The notes under the pieces are model-generated. The model was not told the origin of the DNA and did not search any database. It saw only the letters and a program-made list of their open reading frames with translations. The translations under genes were made by a program, and so were the position numbers. A DNA stretch of 64,000 bases from Erinaceus europaeus (lineage: Eukaryota > Chordata > Mammalia > Eulipotyphla > Erinaceidae). Positions 9,378 through 20,484 of this stretch are shown one piece after another. Each line of letters starts with the position of its first letter. Position 1 is the stretch's first letter. The stretch lies in NCBI RefSeq assembly GCF_950295315.1, contig NC_080170.1:97649971-97713970 (forward strand), read 5' to 3'.

Positions 9378-9722
9378 GGAGGGGGCCTGGCCTTGACGCA
9401 CTTGGTTAAGGGCATATAGTACCATGCAAAGACCTGCATGCACAAGGGCTGGGCTGGAGATGCCTCTTCCCACCTGCAGGGGGGACACCCCTCACGAGCA
9501 GTGAAACAGGTCTGCAGGTGTCTAGCTGTCTCTCTCCCTCTCTATTCCCCCCTCCTCAATTACTCTTTGTCCTATAAAAAAATAAATAAGAAGACGAGAA
9601 GAGAAAAGAAAAGAAAAGAAAAGAAAAGAAAAGAAGAGAAAAGAAAAGAAAAGAAAAATGGCCATGAAAGGAGTGGATTTTTAGTGCCATCACTGAGCCC
9701 CAGTGTTAACTCTGAGGTGGCA
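9378..9722 (+). mobile_element. SINE-B with (AAAAG)n and 3' tail module
   Basis: Head CCTTGACGCACTTGGTTAAG is SINE-B-like; the middle has CACCTGCAGGGGGGA and the 3' part is replaced by an (AAAAG)n microsatellite (about 9600-9657), followed by a decayed tail module (GGAGTGGATTTTTAGTGCC). Confidence 0.7.
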
Positions 9723-9759
9723 GGTGCTCGGGTAATTTCTATGAAAAAGATTGGTTAGA

Positions 9760-9890
9760 AATGAGTAGGGAAACTTGCAATGGAGGGAAAGAGATATGAA
9801 ACTCTGGTGGTGGGAACTGTACAGAATTGTACCCCTCTTATACCACAGTCTTTATCAATCATTATTATATCACTAATAAAAATTATTAAC
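9760..9890 (+). mobile_element. Family L retroposon, short 3' end (subtype 1)
   Basis: GGTGGTGGGAACTGTACAGA, ACCCCTCTTATACC and a terminal TATATCACTAATAAAAATTA are the 3' end of subtype 1 of family L, 5'-truncated. Confidence 0.6.
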
Positions 9891-10513
9891 AAATAATGAA
9901 AGACTTAGAAAGCAAAGAAATGAAGTATTTTAAAGAAATATATAAGTACATTTTTTACCTCTTAAGTGTCGCTTGTCTTACTACAAGATTATGAACAAAG
10001 CTTTCAAGTCAACAGTTTATAAAAATATACAAAAGAGGAAAGATGATTTAATTAGTGAGAGTGAATGAGAAATAGTTTAGTATACTGACTTGATGTAGGA
10101 TTATATTATTACTTTCCCATTTATTTTACATTATATTATTGCTTTCCCATTTATTGCTTACATTTATTTTAGGAACTTTGTGAACTACAGAAAGTATGAG
10201 ATGTTATCGTTCTTGACTTTATTCATGTAGAAGAAAGTAGGACTGGTGATAAAACCTCTTCCTTGAGCATATGGTTGAATGGAAGAAGGTGGGAACTGGA
10301 TGAATTTGTAATATCAAAATGGGGGAGGTGGTGTTGGAGGGTAAAGTTAGCAAACGGAAGGATTAAGCCTATGAATTACAAGTATATACTAAAATAATTT
10401 CTCTACACATGGTGTATGGGATAAGTGCAACGTTTCCAAGTGAAAACTTATTATTATTTCATAAGTATAACTATCCTTTGGTTCAATACTAAAACTAGAC
10501 AGTTTAAAAACCT
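9891..10513. other. Unassigned sequence with a small tandem repeat
   Basis: A 25-bp unit (TTATATTATTACTTTCCCAT...) is duplicated with 30-bp period at 10,101 and 10,131. Otherwise nothing recognised. Confidence 0.5.
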
Positions 10514-10520
10514 TTATGGG

Positions 10521-10807
10521 AGGAGTTGGGCGGTAGCGCAGCGGGTTAAGCACACATGGCGTGAAGCACAAAGACTGGCCTAAGAATCCCGGTTCGAGCC
10601 CCAGGCTCCTCACCTGCAGGGGAGACACTTCACAAGCAGTGAAGCAGGTCTGCAGGTGTCTGTCTTTCTCTCCCCCTCTCTGTCTTCCCCTCCTCTCTTC
10701 ATTTCTCTCTTTCCTATCCAACAATGATGACATCAGTAACTACAACAATAAAATAAGGGCAACAAAAGGGAATAAATAAATATTTAAAAAATTATTAAAA
10801 AAAAACA
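10521..10807 (+). mobile_element. SINE-A, well preserved
   Basis: Head TTGGGCGGTAGCGCAGCGGG retains its CpGs, suggesting a fairly recent copy. A 7-bp TTATGGG occurs on both sides (10,514-10,520; 10,808-10,814), a weak target-site duplication. Confidence 0.85.
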
Positions 10808-10814
10808 TTATGGG

Positions 10815-11419
10815 TATGGGTTAATGAATTCCACTACAGTTGTTAACACAAGTACAAGTTCTCATCCTCCCCTTAGTATGTATATCCTAGTATAGGTTGA
10901 AAAAGGGTAAACTTGTGGTATTCATATATAATCTGGTCTCCTATATTATCCCAGAGTCTCAACAGTGTTCCAGAGAAGGCTAAAGTAGAGAACTGCTTAT
11001 TTTAGTTTTTGCAAGTAATATTCTGAGCCTGTCAAATTACGACAAATCATTTCAGTTGCATTTAGAAAGAACAATTGATAAATTAAGTTTGTCTGCTATG
11101 TGCTTAAACGGTACTTCCTAGCCCCTACCCATTTATCAGGATTTCCAGGAAGCTGAAAATGAGACAAATGAAACAAAGCATCAGAAACATAATTGGCAAA
11201 GTTAGAGAGACAACACTTCAAACAGAGTGTATATGAAGTCACACAGAAATGTATTAGGTTAAAAATCATTTTATAAGTAACTGATTCTTTAAATTAAATT
11301 TAAAGCATTTAAATTTAAATTTAAAGCATTCAGCTTTAAGTCAGTGTGGAGTTGGGGATACTATTTTTCTTAGAATTACTTCTGTTACATTAGTGATTGA
11401 TTAAAATATCTAGTGTTAG
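10815..11419. other. Unassigned AT-rich sequence
   Basis: A run of interleaved AAATTTAAA/TTTAAATTT motifs lies at 11,292-11,331. No gene or repeat family recognised. Confidence 0.45.
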
Positions 11420-11573
11420 AATACAGGTCCAAAAGGATGACAGAGGACCTAGTGGGGTTTGTATTGTTATATGGAGAACTGGGCAATGTTGTGCATGCAT
11501 AAACTATTGTATTTACTGTCGAATGTAAAACATTAATTCCCCAATAAAGAAATAAAAAAAAAAAAAGAAAAAT
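11420..11573 (+). mobile_element. L1 3' UTR end, 5'-truncated
   Basis: Matches the 3' UTR of the full-length L1 at 54,765-55,013 (AACTATTGTATTTACTGTCG, then CCAATAAAGAAATAAA and an A-tail). Confidence 0.75.
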
Positions 11574-11640
11574 ACTGCCAGGAACAGTGGAAACGTGTAG
11601 ATACTGAGCCTAGCAATAACCCTGGTGACAGAAACTAAAT
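11574..11640 (+). repeat. SINE tail module directly after an L1 A-tail
   Basis: CTGCCAGGAACAGTGG through AGCAATAACCCTGGTGACA is the same roughly 65-bp module that ends long SINE-A copies, here with no SINE body, attached to an L1 A-tail. Confidence 0.55.
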
Positions 11641-11744
11641 AAAATAAAAAGTAAAATACACTAAAAGCAAATATCGTTGATTAGACATGTATTTCTCTAG
11701 GTTTTATAGTTTGCTTTTCTTTTTTTTTTTTTTTTGTAACTTTC

Positions 11745-12066
11745 TTTCTTTCCTTTTGCTTCCAGGGTTATCACTGGGATTCAGTGCCTGCACTATGAAT
11801 CTACTGCTCCTGGAGGCCATTTTTCCCATTTTGTTGCCCTTGTTGTTGTTGTTGTTATTGTTGCCATAGCTGTTGTTGTTGGATAGGACAGAGAGAAATT
11901 GAGAGAAGAGAGGAAGACAGGGCTGGGGGGGTGAGGGGGAGGGAGACCCCTGCAGTTCACTGCTGGTGAAGTGACCTCCCTGCAGATGGGGCTCTAACCA
12001 GGATACTTAAGCAGATCCTTGTGCTTCAGGCCTTTTGAGCTTAAACCACTGAGCTACCACCCATCC
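11745..12066 (-). mobile_element. SINE-A, long form, old
   Basis: Reversed tail module at 11,759-11,822 (TTCCAGGGTTATCACTGGG), CAACAA body reversed and a decayed head ending CTGAGCTACCACCCATCCC. Confidence 0.75.
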
Positions 12067-12247
12067 CTGGTTTTACAGTTTTATGACATATTCATTTGCA
12101 TTGTCTAACTTTCAGGATTTTCTTATAACTTTATCTGGTAACCTGATAAATTAAAAAAAATTTAAAGTTGAAAAGAATCTGAGGAAAATAAAAAAAGAGA
12201 AATTCCTAGTCTCAACATGGAATCATTGAACTATATTCATGAATAAA

Positions 12248-12543
12248 TTAAAAAATATGTATTTATTTTCCCTTGAGTTGCCCTTGTTGTTTTTTATTGT
12301 TGTTATAGTTATTATTGCTATTGTTATTTATGTCATTGTTGTTAGATAGGACAGAGAGAAATGGAGAGAGGAGGGGAAGACAGAGAGGGGGAGAGAAAGA
12401 GAGACACTTACAGACCTGCTTCACCACCTGTGAAGGGACTCCCCTGCAGGTGTGGTGCTGGGGGCTCAAACCAGGATCCTTATGCAGGTCCTTGTGCTTC
12501 GAGCCATGTGCTCTTAACCTGCAGCGCTACTGCCCGACACCCC
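12248..12543 (-). mobile_element. SINE-A with target-site duplication
   Basis: Flanked by perfect TCATGAATAAA copies (12,237-12,247; 12,544-12,554). Reversed body with GACTCCCCTGCAGG and head GCAGCGCTACTGCCCGAC. Confidence 0.9.
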
Positions 12544-12689
12544 TCATGAATAAAATTTAAGCTTATTTTATGAAGATGAGCCGACAACTAGTATATGATT
12601 TATTATGAAACTAAGGAAAAAATCCCATATTTACCAAAAATAAAACAACACACTTAAACAACTGGGAGAAAGTCTAAGGTCATCAAATA

Positions 12690-14035
12690 GAGGACTACAA
12701 AAGTTGGATAGGGCAAGAGACCAGCCTACTTAATAATGGCTCTTTTGGTCAGTATCACACCGCCTCATCATCTGGGGCAGTAGTTAGGGAATCCTTGGAC
12801 TCCCACACAAATAAAATGGACTAGACTTCTAATAGACCGCAGGTCACTTACATCAGGAGCATCATCATAAGCCCTCTTGGGGGTCTTCCCAGGTCCTTTC
12901 CCTCAACATAAAGCAGTGACATAGGGACTACCCCCAGTATCTGAAGGGAGATTGGGTGACCTGCCCAGTCACCTGAAAAAGACTGGTCCTGAAATGAATA
13001 CAGCCTACAGTGTTCCCAGCTGTGACCATGAGTTGCAAGCTCAGACCAAAGGGGCTCAGAGTTTACACAAGCTCTGGTGATATACATACATATATATATA
13101 TATACACACATATATATGCTCTGGGTCAGGTGGATGGAAATAGTTTAATTGTATCCACAGAATTTTTTTTTTTCAAGAATAGGAGCTACTCACTGCCCTA
13201 ATCCAGCTTTCTAGCCCTTTTCTCTACTCTGACAGTATTTTCTCAGACAACATTTTTATCCAACTTCAGGTTAGATATCAAGCTCAAGCAAAACTACCAT
13301 AATTGTGTACCCCAACAAATATGCCTAAGATTAACTTTCTAGCTATCTTCTACCCTAAGATCCCTAACTTCATCTGCTCTATTCCTAGTTTTTGGCTCCT
13401 GTTCACTAACCATTTTGTCTAAATTTATGTCTTGCCACCCTCCAGACACCAAGTTGAAGATGCTACCATGATTCCATCCTGACTTCTCTGGGCAGATAGC
13501 TTCACCAGTGTGTCTTGGAACCTCGCCTCTCCAGAGCTCTGGCCCACTAGGGAAAATAGAAACAGGCTGGGGTTATGGATTGACCTGTCAATGCCCATAT
13601 CCAGCAAAGAAGCAATTACAGAAGCCAGTAATCCCACCTCTACATCCCATAAAGAATTTTGTTCCCTATCTCCAGAGGAGGAGAAATGTGAGGGAAAGGT
13701 GACCAGAGAGCTCTGAACTCCAATTCCATTATGACACATAGAGAGAAGAGAGAAAAAAAAAAAAAGCACATTCAAAAATAGCAATAGGTGTAAGTGTGAC
13801 TTAGGAATGAGAATGTAGGACCATAGAAAAAAATAGGCAAATAAATGTAAATATAGATAGATAGCTGTAGAAATAATAATCAGCCCATAACTGTAACCTT
13901 GGAAGAACTACTGCAGTGTCCAGTGGAGGCAAAGGCACTACCTCTGGTGGTAAGAACAGTGTGGAATTATAGCCCAGTTACCTCATCATTTTGTAAATCA
14001 CTATTAAATCACTAAAAATTAAAATAAACCATCCT
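12690..14035 (+). mobile_element. Family L retroposon, long copy, subtype 1
   Basis: Non-coding, aligns by eye with the copy at 46,965-48,215: shared CCTAAGATCCCTAACTTCAT-like, CACCAAGTTGAAGATGCTACC-like and CAGAGAGCTCTGAACT segments. It ends TAAATCACTATTAAATCAC plus A-rich sequence. A (TA/CA)n tract interrupts it at 13,081-13,118. The left edge is approximate. Confidence 0.6.
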
Positions 14036-14117
14036 GCCAAAAGACAAAGATATTTGTTATTCTATTGAAGGCTTGTTTTAATAAGTTCAAGAAGCAAATG
14101 CATTGTGAAAATTTAGG

Positions 14118-14505
14118 TCTAAAACTATTTATCTTTTGTCCATGATGTCCATGGCATCCTGATGGCATCTGGAACCTGGTGGCTGAAAAGAGTTAACATA
14201 CAAAACCAAACAAATTGTTGAGCAATCATGGACCCAAAGGTTGGAATAGTGGAGACTGGGAGTATGGACCGACCAGTCAACGTCCATGTTCAGTGGGGAA
14301 GCAATTACAGAGGCCAGACCTTCCAACTTCTGCAACCCACGACCCTGGGTCCATGCTCCCAGAGGGATAGAGAATGGGAAAGTTATCAGGGGAGGGAATG
14401 GGATATGGAGATTGGGTGGTGGGAACTGTGTGGAGTTGTACCCCTTCTGCCCTATGGTTTGGTTAATTTATCCTTTCTTAAATAAAAAATAAATTAAAAA
14501 AAAAG
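14118..14505 (+). mobile_element. Family L retroposon, subtype 2, with 5' inversion
   Basis: The 3' part (14,250-14,505) is in plus orientation, ending CCTTTCTTAAATAAAA. The 5' part (about 14,140-14,250) is the reverse complement of the segment that precedes it in other copies (compare 21,305-21,400). Such inversions arise from twin priming during LINE reverse transcription. Confidence 0.8.
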
Positions 14506-14511
14506 ATTGTA

Positions 14512-14706
14512 TTTGGGAGGCTGGGTGGTGGTACACTTGGTAGAGTAAGTATACACTTGTTCTGTCATCCCTACCTGTGTCGGGGAAGCTTCACAAGTGA
14601 TGAAGCAATGTTTCAGGTTCTTTCTCTTCCTCTGTGAAAGAAAAAAAAAAAAGGAACAATTTGGGAGCTGGGAGCAGTGGAGTTGTCCTGCACACACTAA
14701 ACCCAA
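14512..14706 (+). mobile_element. SINE-B, shortened, with tail module
   Basis: GGCTGGGTGGTGGTACACTT head, short body, A-run (14,640-14,652), then a decayed tail module (GGGAGCAGTGGAGTTGTCC). Confidence 0.6.
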
Positions 14707-16326
14707 TTGACAACTGTGGTATCAATTTTTTTATTATTATTCTGGAAATAATACATATTATTCTTCTCTATGTCCACAGAGGAAGTATTTTTGTAGTTAT
14801 GATCGTGATTGTGGTCTCAATTTAATATTTCTTTCAGATCCTGATCATATTTTATTTGGACAATTTCATCATAGAGAGAAGTCACTTTTTCCAAATACAA
14901 TAGGCCTGTAGACATTTTATGATCCTTGCCCCTGCAATTCCTACTAATAGTTTAGAAGCCTGTTATTCATTCAGGTCACTTTGCTGTTTTTTTTTTTTTT
15001 TATCTTGCGTTTTTTTTTTTCCCCTCGTATTCTCTACTTGACTCTGATGAAAAGTCAAGTTCTTTGATTGTATTTTAGTTTGCATTGTTTCTCATACCAC
15101 TCTTAATTCTATAATCTTGCCCTTCAGGGTCAGTCTCACTCAAACTCAGGCTTATAGTACAGGGCTTTTGCTTGTGTATATATAAAAAAAAAAACTGAGA
15201 GATTCAACGCCTGTTTTTCTGAGAGAAGAAAAAAATGAGATTGAACCTCAGGCATGCCTAATATTTACTTAGTTATAGTTTAGGATATTTCTCTTGCTGA
15301 GAATATGACAAGCTTCTACATTTTTAAAAGATATTTGCAGTCTGCCTGAATGTTTGGCATTTAAAGCATAGGATTTCTTTCTAATAAACAACATAATATC
15401 ACTTCTTCAAGTGATGTCAGGAAGTCTAATCAAGACTTGACTGTGAGCCAACACTTGCCATCAGCTCTGTTGAAACTTAATAATGAAGGCTAAGAGTTTA
15501 TTAACCATTCATTTCTCTAGGTCTCCTAAACAGCCCTGTATCAAGCTAGGTCACCCAGAATAACATACCTAAGTGATATTATCTTAGTTTCTTTCAGAAA
15601 CATTTTCACAAATATAGGATGTAGTGTCCTTTCAGCTTTTATAAAGGGCTGGTACTAAAACTATCTATTTGAAAAAATTACTTTATTGCTGAGGGGTGGT
15701 AGTTGAAGACATTGCTTACTATGTAACCTACTATCTCTCTCGCAAGACTACACATGTAAAGATCTCCTTAACTTCTGCCTTGGGTGAAAATGTATTTTTA
15801 CTAGATAAATTTACATACTTTTTAACAGTACGTACTGTGAGACCTATATATTATACCATGTTTCATTTACAATTTACAATGACAGTATATAGTCAAGAAA
15901 AACTTCATAAATCATTTAAAGTAAACATCTTTCCATCATAATTAGTAAGTTGTCTACAGAATAACTCAAATTTGTAACATTGATTTTTGAACATAATGCA
16001 TTTCCACACTCCATACTTTAGGGAATTAAAATAGGGAAAAACAAAGTGCCTTACATCTAAGGCTCAAATATCAATAGCTTTGAGTATTGTATGTGTAAAT
16101 ATTGTAGGTTATGAAGTGAAGATGATATGGTAACGATATGATGTGAATGCAGACTTAGGTAAGGACAAGTTTTCCTTCACAATCTTCTTGACTTTTTCAT
16201 AGTGCCTTAGCATTTCTTTTCTTCTGAAGTAGAAATTTTCTCAGAGACTTTCAGTGGAGGACAAATGAAGACATTCTCAGGAGTGATTCTGGAGCATGTT
16301 TTTAAGGAGAAGAATAAAAACGTCTT
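14707..16326. other. Unassigned AT-rich sequence
   Basis: T runs at 14,985-15,020. A short stretch near 15,235-15,265 could be a decayed SINE. No exon-like frame or RNA found. Confidence 0.5.
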
Positions 16327-16338
16327 AAAGAATTTCTT

Positions 16339-16569
16339 GGGGCGAGGAGATGGTGCACCTGGTTGAGCACACGTTACAATGCGTAAGGACCCAGGTTCGA
16401 GCCCCTGGTCCCCACCTACAGGGGGAATCTTCGCAAGTGGTGAAGCAGGGCTGCAGATATCTCTCTTTCTCTCTCCCTCTCTGTCTCCCCCATCCTCTCA
16501 ATTTCTGACTGTTTCTATCCAATAAATAAAGATAATAATTTTTTTTTAATCTTTAAAAAATTTTTAAAA
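16339..16569 (+). mobile_element. SINE-B with target-site duplication
   Basis: Perfect 12-bp AAAGAATTTCTT flanks (16,327-16,338; 16,570-16,581). Head GGTGCACCTGGTTGAGCACA, B-box-like GGTTCGAGCCCC, and end TCTATCCAATAAATAAAGA. Confidence 0.9.
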
Positions 16570-16581
16570 AAAGAATTTCTT

Positions 16582-16889
16582 TCATCAATTGAGAAAACTT
16601 AGACTGGGTAGACTCAACTCTGAGTCTTGCTAGCTTTATAAAGACAAGTATGCTCATCTTGGGGAAAGGAAGGTCAAGCTCTATTTTTAATTTGTGATGA
16701 AGAATATAAAAGAGACTCTTTGAAGTTCAAGCTTAGAGTAATGCATAGGATAAAGTGGTAATTACATGGGAATTTGTTCAGAATCTTCAGATAAAATTTT
16801 TAAAGTATGTATTGTTTGCAGCTGTGGTTCTGAAACTTTGTGGTTATAAAACCCTTTTACTTAAAAATATTTATACATTTTCCTCATAT
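16582..16889. other. Unassigned sequence
   Basis: Nothing recognised between the SINE-B and the family L fragment. Confidence 0.45.
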
Positions 16890-17335
16890 TTGGGGGCTTC
16901 TCTCTTCCTGATCCAACATTCTAGTTCTATTTCCAACTGTGACACCATCTCCCCAGACAATCCCTTTGGCCCATCTGCATGTTAGCTGTCGGACTCAGGC
17001 AGAAATTAGTAAAGTCATGGGCCCTTGAGTATACCTAAATTAGATCTACTCTTTTTTCCAAACTGGAGACCTCAAATCTCATTTGCTATATTCTCGCCTT
17101 TAGGTTCCTGATTATTAAACAATTTATTCTTCTTTATATCTTAATATTTTTCCAGCCACCAAGTTGCAGATGCTACTGTGATGCCAACCTGACTTCCCTG
17201 GGCAGATGACCTCACCAATGTGTCCTGGAACCCCACCTCTCAAGAGCCCTGCCCCACTAAGACTGTGAGTATGAGTTGAGCTGCTAACACCCATGTTCAG
17301 TGGAGAAGAAATTCCCCAAGCCCAGCCTTGGACTT
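16890..17335 (+). mobile_element. Family L retroposon, lacking its 3' end
   Basis: Matches the middle of the reversed copy at 48,726-49,807 (CACCATCTCCCCAGACAATCC-like, then CAGCCACCAAGTTGCAGATG) but stops after the AGTGGAGAAGAAATT segment, so the usual A-rich end is gone. Confidence 0.55.
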
Positions 17336-19374
17336 TCTTACTCTGTTGTATTAGATTCATTGAAATCATTAAGCCATATTTGCATATTCTTTCATGCTTT
17401 ATTTTGTAATGTGTGCATTTTTTATTTAGGAAAAATTGGCCCACGAAGTTATGCAGATTTCAAAATGCTATATTATTATATACTATTAAGTGGAAAATTT
17501 ATTAATTTCCTTAGAAAGCTCTTACTCTACTGAACTTTCAACTTTGTGATTACTATATATTTCTCAAAATTCTGTTTTTGTTTGAAAGCTCAAATTTTAT
17601 CTCTGCCAATAAATACTGTAGGTTGTTGAAGTGTTAGTATCAATATACTCATTTCTTGAAAAAAAAACACATACCTGCCAAAATCAGTTTTGAATAACCA
17701 TAACTTATTTGTCTATAATTTTTTCAAGTAAACTTTGTGTCACAATAAAAAAGACTGCTAGTTTATTTTGCAACCCCAGTGTATAACAGTTTCCCATGAG
17801 ATAGCCATCAAGTAACAATGTTCAGGAAAAGCAATCTATATTTTAAAAAATCATGCACTCAAACTCTGGAATAAAATAAAATTAATAATCTTTAGAGCTT
17901 CATTAAGGGTATCCTTAAATGAAAATGACATTTCTGCTGCAAAGCAATAAATAAAGTAATGACTACTAATTCTATTTGGTGCTATGGCATTACTCTGTGA
18001 CTAAACTTCAGCAGTTTCATCTGCACTTACTTTTGCAGCACCAGAGCAAATAAGAAGGCTGTGAAAAAGGCAAACAATAGCTTAGTATTATTATGAACGG
18101 TATGTCTTCTTATTAGACATCTAAATGAAATGACAGATGATTTAACTGTAGAGTTGAGGTTCAGAGACTTGGAGTGGAAATTTAGAAGAAAATGGGTGAA
18201 TTTTTGTCTATTTCATCTAAAATATCTTTATGTCTTTGTATATCAAGACAGATGAACCATTCAACTTCCTCATTTTAGACACCAAGATCAAGGTAACTAT
18301 GAACATTGAAGTCTTTTTTAAAATTATTATTATTATTATACTTCAGTGCAAATTAGTTTTGGTCAGTGTAACTTGGTAATGTACCAACTTAAAATATGCA
18401 TATGGCTCTAATTATGAAGCATTATAGTTTCCTACAATTAAAGGGACTACTATGGGTTAACCTGTCAAAACTTACACCTTGAAGACTTAACCACACACAT
18501 CTCATTAAGTATTTAGAGATAGGATGTTTACGATACATGAGTTAAAATGCAGTTATTAGAGTAGGTCCTAACCCTATATGAGTGGTATTCTTATAAGCAA
18601 TAGACATATAGAGGAAAGACCAGGTGAAGACAGGGAGAGAAGAGAGTCATCTATAATTTAAAGAGAGACTTGACAAAAGCAGACATCTTTACCTATATTT
18701 TGAATAGGGATTCTAACTTGCAAGACTGTGAGAAAATTTATTTTGCTGAAGTCACAACCAGTCTGTGGTACTTTTTAAAGACAGACTTAATGAATACAAG
18801 GACTACTAAAAAATAATTCCTTTCACTGGGAAGATAAAAGAAATCTGGGGATAGGATGTGAAATGGTGATTGGAGAGCAATGAATAGGGTGGTATCTACA
18901 TAAATATGGCAGTGATCAAGGGCCCTGCCTGGTTCCCAGTGCACTGGGAGAAGCTACAGTGCTGTGCTATCTTTTTTTCTCTTTCTTTATCTTTGTGTCC
19001 CTTTCAAAAGGTGGCCCACAGAGGTGAAGTTCTGGTGACTAGTCCTGCTAATACTACTAGTACTAGTACTACTACCAAAAAGTTGTGTAGGTGGAAATCA
19101 AGATTAAGTTATATCTAATCATTTTGGGGGGAAAAAAGATGAGATGTTGATTATGAGTGTTTATTATATCTAGTCAAAGCTTCTACTGCCACTATTTCTA
19201 GGGATCTTAGATTCAACATCATCTGTGTGCTCTTTATTCCACTTTTATTTCCCAAGCACAGACATATCAAGTTCATAGACTATATTTTCAAATATATTTT
19301 TTCATAAAAAGTAAAACATTTCAATACATATGGAATGCTCAAAGAGACTCCAGATTTGATAGAGTTCAGCAGTC
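17336..19374. other. Unassigned, apparently low-repeat sequence
   Basis: The longest stretch without a recognised element. A short ACT/AGT triplet cluster is at 19,048-19,078. No conserved frame seen. Confidence 0.5.
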
Positions 19375-19545
19375 AGTACTGAATATTATACTGGTCTAAG
19401 AAGTGTTTCAGGGGGTAGCACATGGTTTGCAAAGTGAAACTTCAGGTTCTCTTTCTGATACCACATGTGACCAAATAGTGTTCCAGTCTTTTCCCTTTTC
19501 ACTCTTTGTCTTTCTGACAAAATGAGTAAATAAAATACATTTTTA
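19375..19545 (+). mobile_element. Old SINE, lineage uncertain
   Basis: CAGGGGGTAGCACATGG ... CCACATGTGACC ... TTTCTGACAAAATGAGTAAA resembles the layout of a decayed tRNA-headed SINE. Confidence 0.35.
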
Positions 19546-19559
19546 AAATGAATATTTGA

Positions 19560-19693
19560 AGATATTTATTTATCCACTTACATGAGAAAGAGAGAACCAG
19601 AGCTTCACTCTGGCATATGTGATGCCAGGGTTTAAACTCAGTACCTCATGCTTGGAAGCCTAGTGCTATCTATACCTGTTGTGCAACTCCAAA
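19560..19693 (-). mobile_element. SINE-D, old
   Basis: GAGAAAGAGAGAACCAGAGC, then GTGATGCCAGGGTTTAAACT and CCTCATGCTTGGAAGCCTAG match SINE-D at 4205-4357 in the same orientation. Confidence 0.65.
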
Positions 19694-20470
19694 TGGGGTT
19701 GCAACAAGACAAACAAACAAAAATTAAAACAGAATACTTTAAAGACTTGATATTCAAAACTTGTGCAAATCACCAGCATTAGCATCATCTGAATGTGGGC
19801 TATAAATTTCATCTTGGGCTTCTTGGTCCAAGCCTAAACATATTGAATTAGAATATTAAAAATATCTCCTCATGTGATTCTTGCACAGGATAGCCTGAGC
19901 TATTTATCACTAAAATAATTTTTAAGAAACATTGCATTTTATTTTATTGGATATAAATATTTTGCAGATTTAAAGGCTTAGAGTTCTATGGAAGAATATG
20001 CAGTGAGTGGGAATGTTCCAGGCCACATACTGTATATTTGTTCTTGAAATCATTTTTACAATATTTCAGTCACCAGGGTGACAGCATATTTTTCTTGACA
20101 TATGACTTTTCTCTTGTTAGAAAATCTAGGACATGTGGTGGTCCTACAGGAGGAAATGACATTTCTCTTTCAATGTCAATACTTCACGGGGGAAAAGCAT
20201 TTACTACTATACTCACCATATCTTCCCTGCCCTTGAAAAAAAAAAGAGAATCTTTTATGTATACTTTTAACACTTGAAAAGTCTTTTACCCTCTTGTTGT
20301 CTCTGCTTCTTCTCTAAATAATTCAGTGAGTATCCCACCAAATTCACTACATGTACAATGTATTCTGCATACATATTTATCTGTTAGAATACAACATAGT
20401 TGTATGCCTGTACTAACTACCTCACACATTAGATTGTTGAGTTGAGGCTGGAGTCCAGCTGTTTAACTAT
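19694..20470. other. Unassigned sequence
   Basis: No recognised repeat or gene; ends at the left target site of the family L insertion. Confidence 0.5.
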
Positions 20471-20484
20471 AAAATGATAAACGG

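Noticed and set aside
15696..15941. 81-codon frame in low-repeat sequence
   Set aside because: No splice sites, Kozak context or recognised domain; ordinary for AT-rich noncoding DNA.
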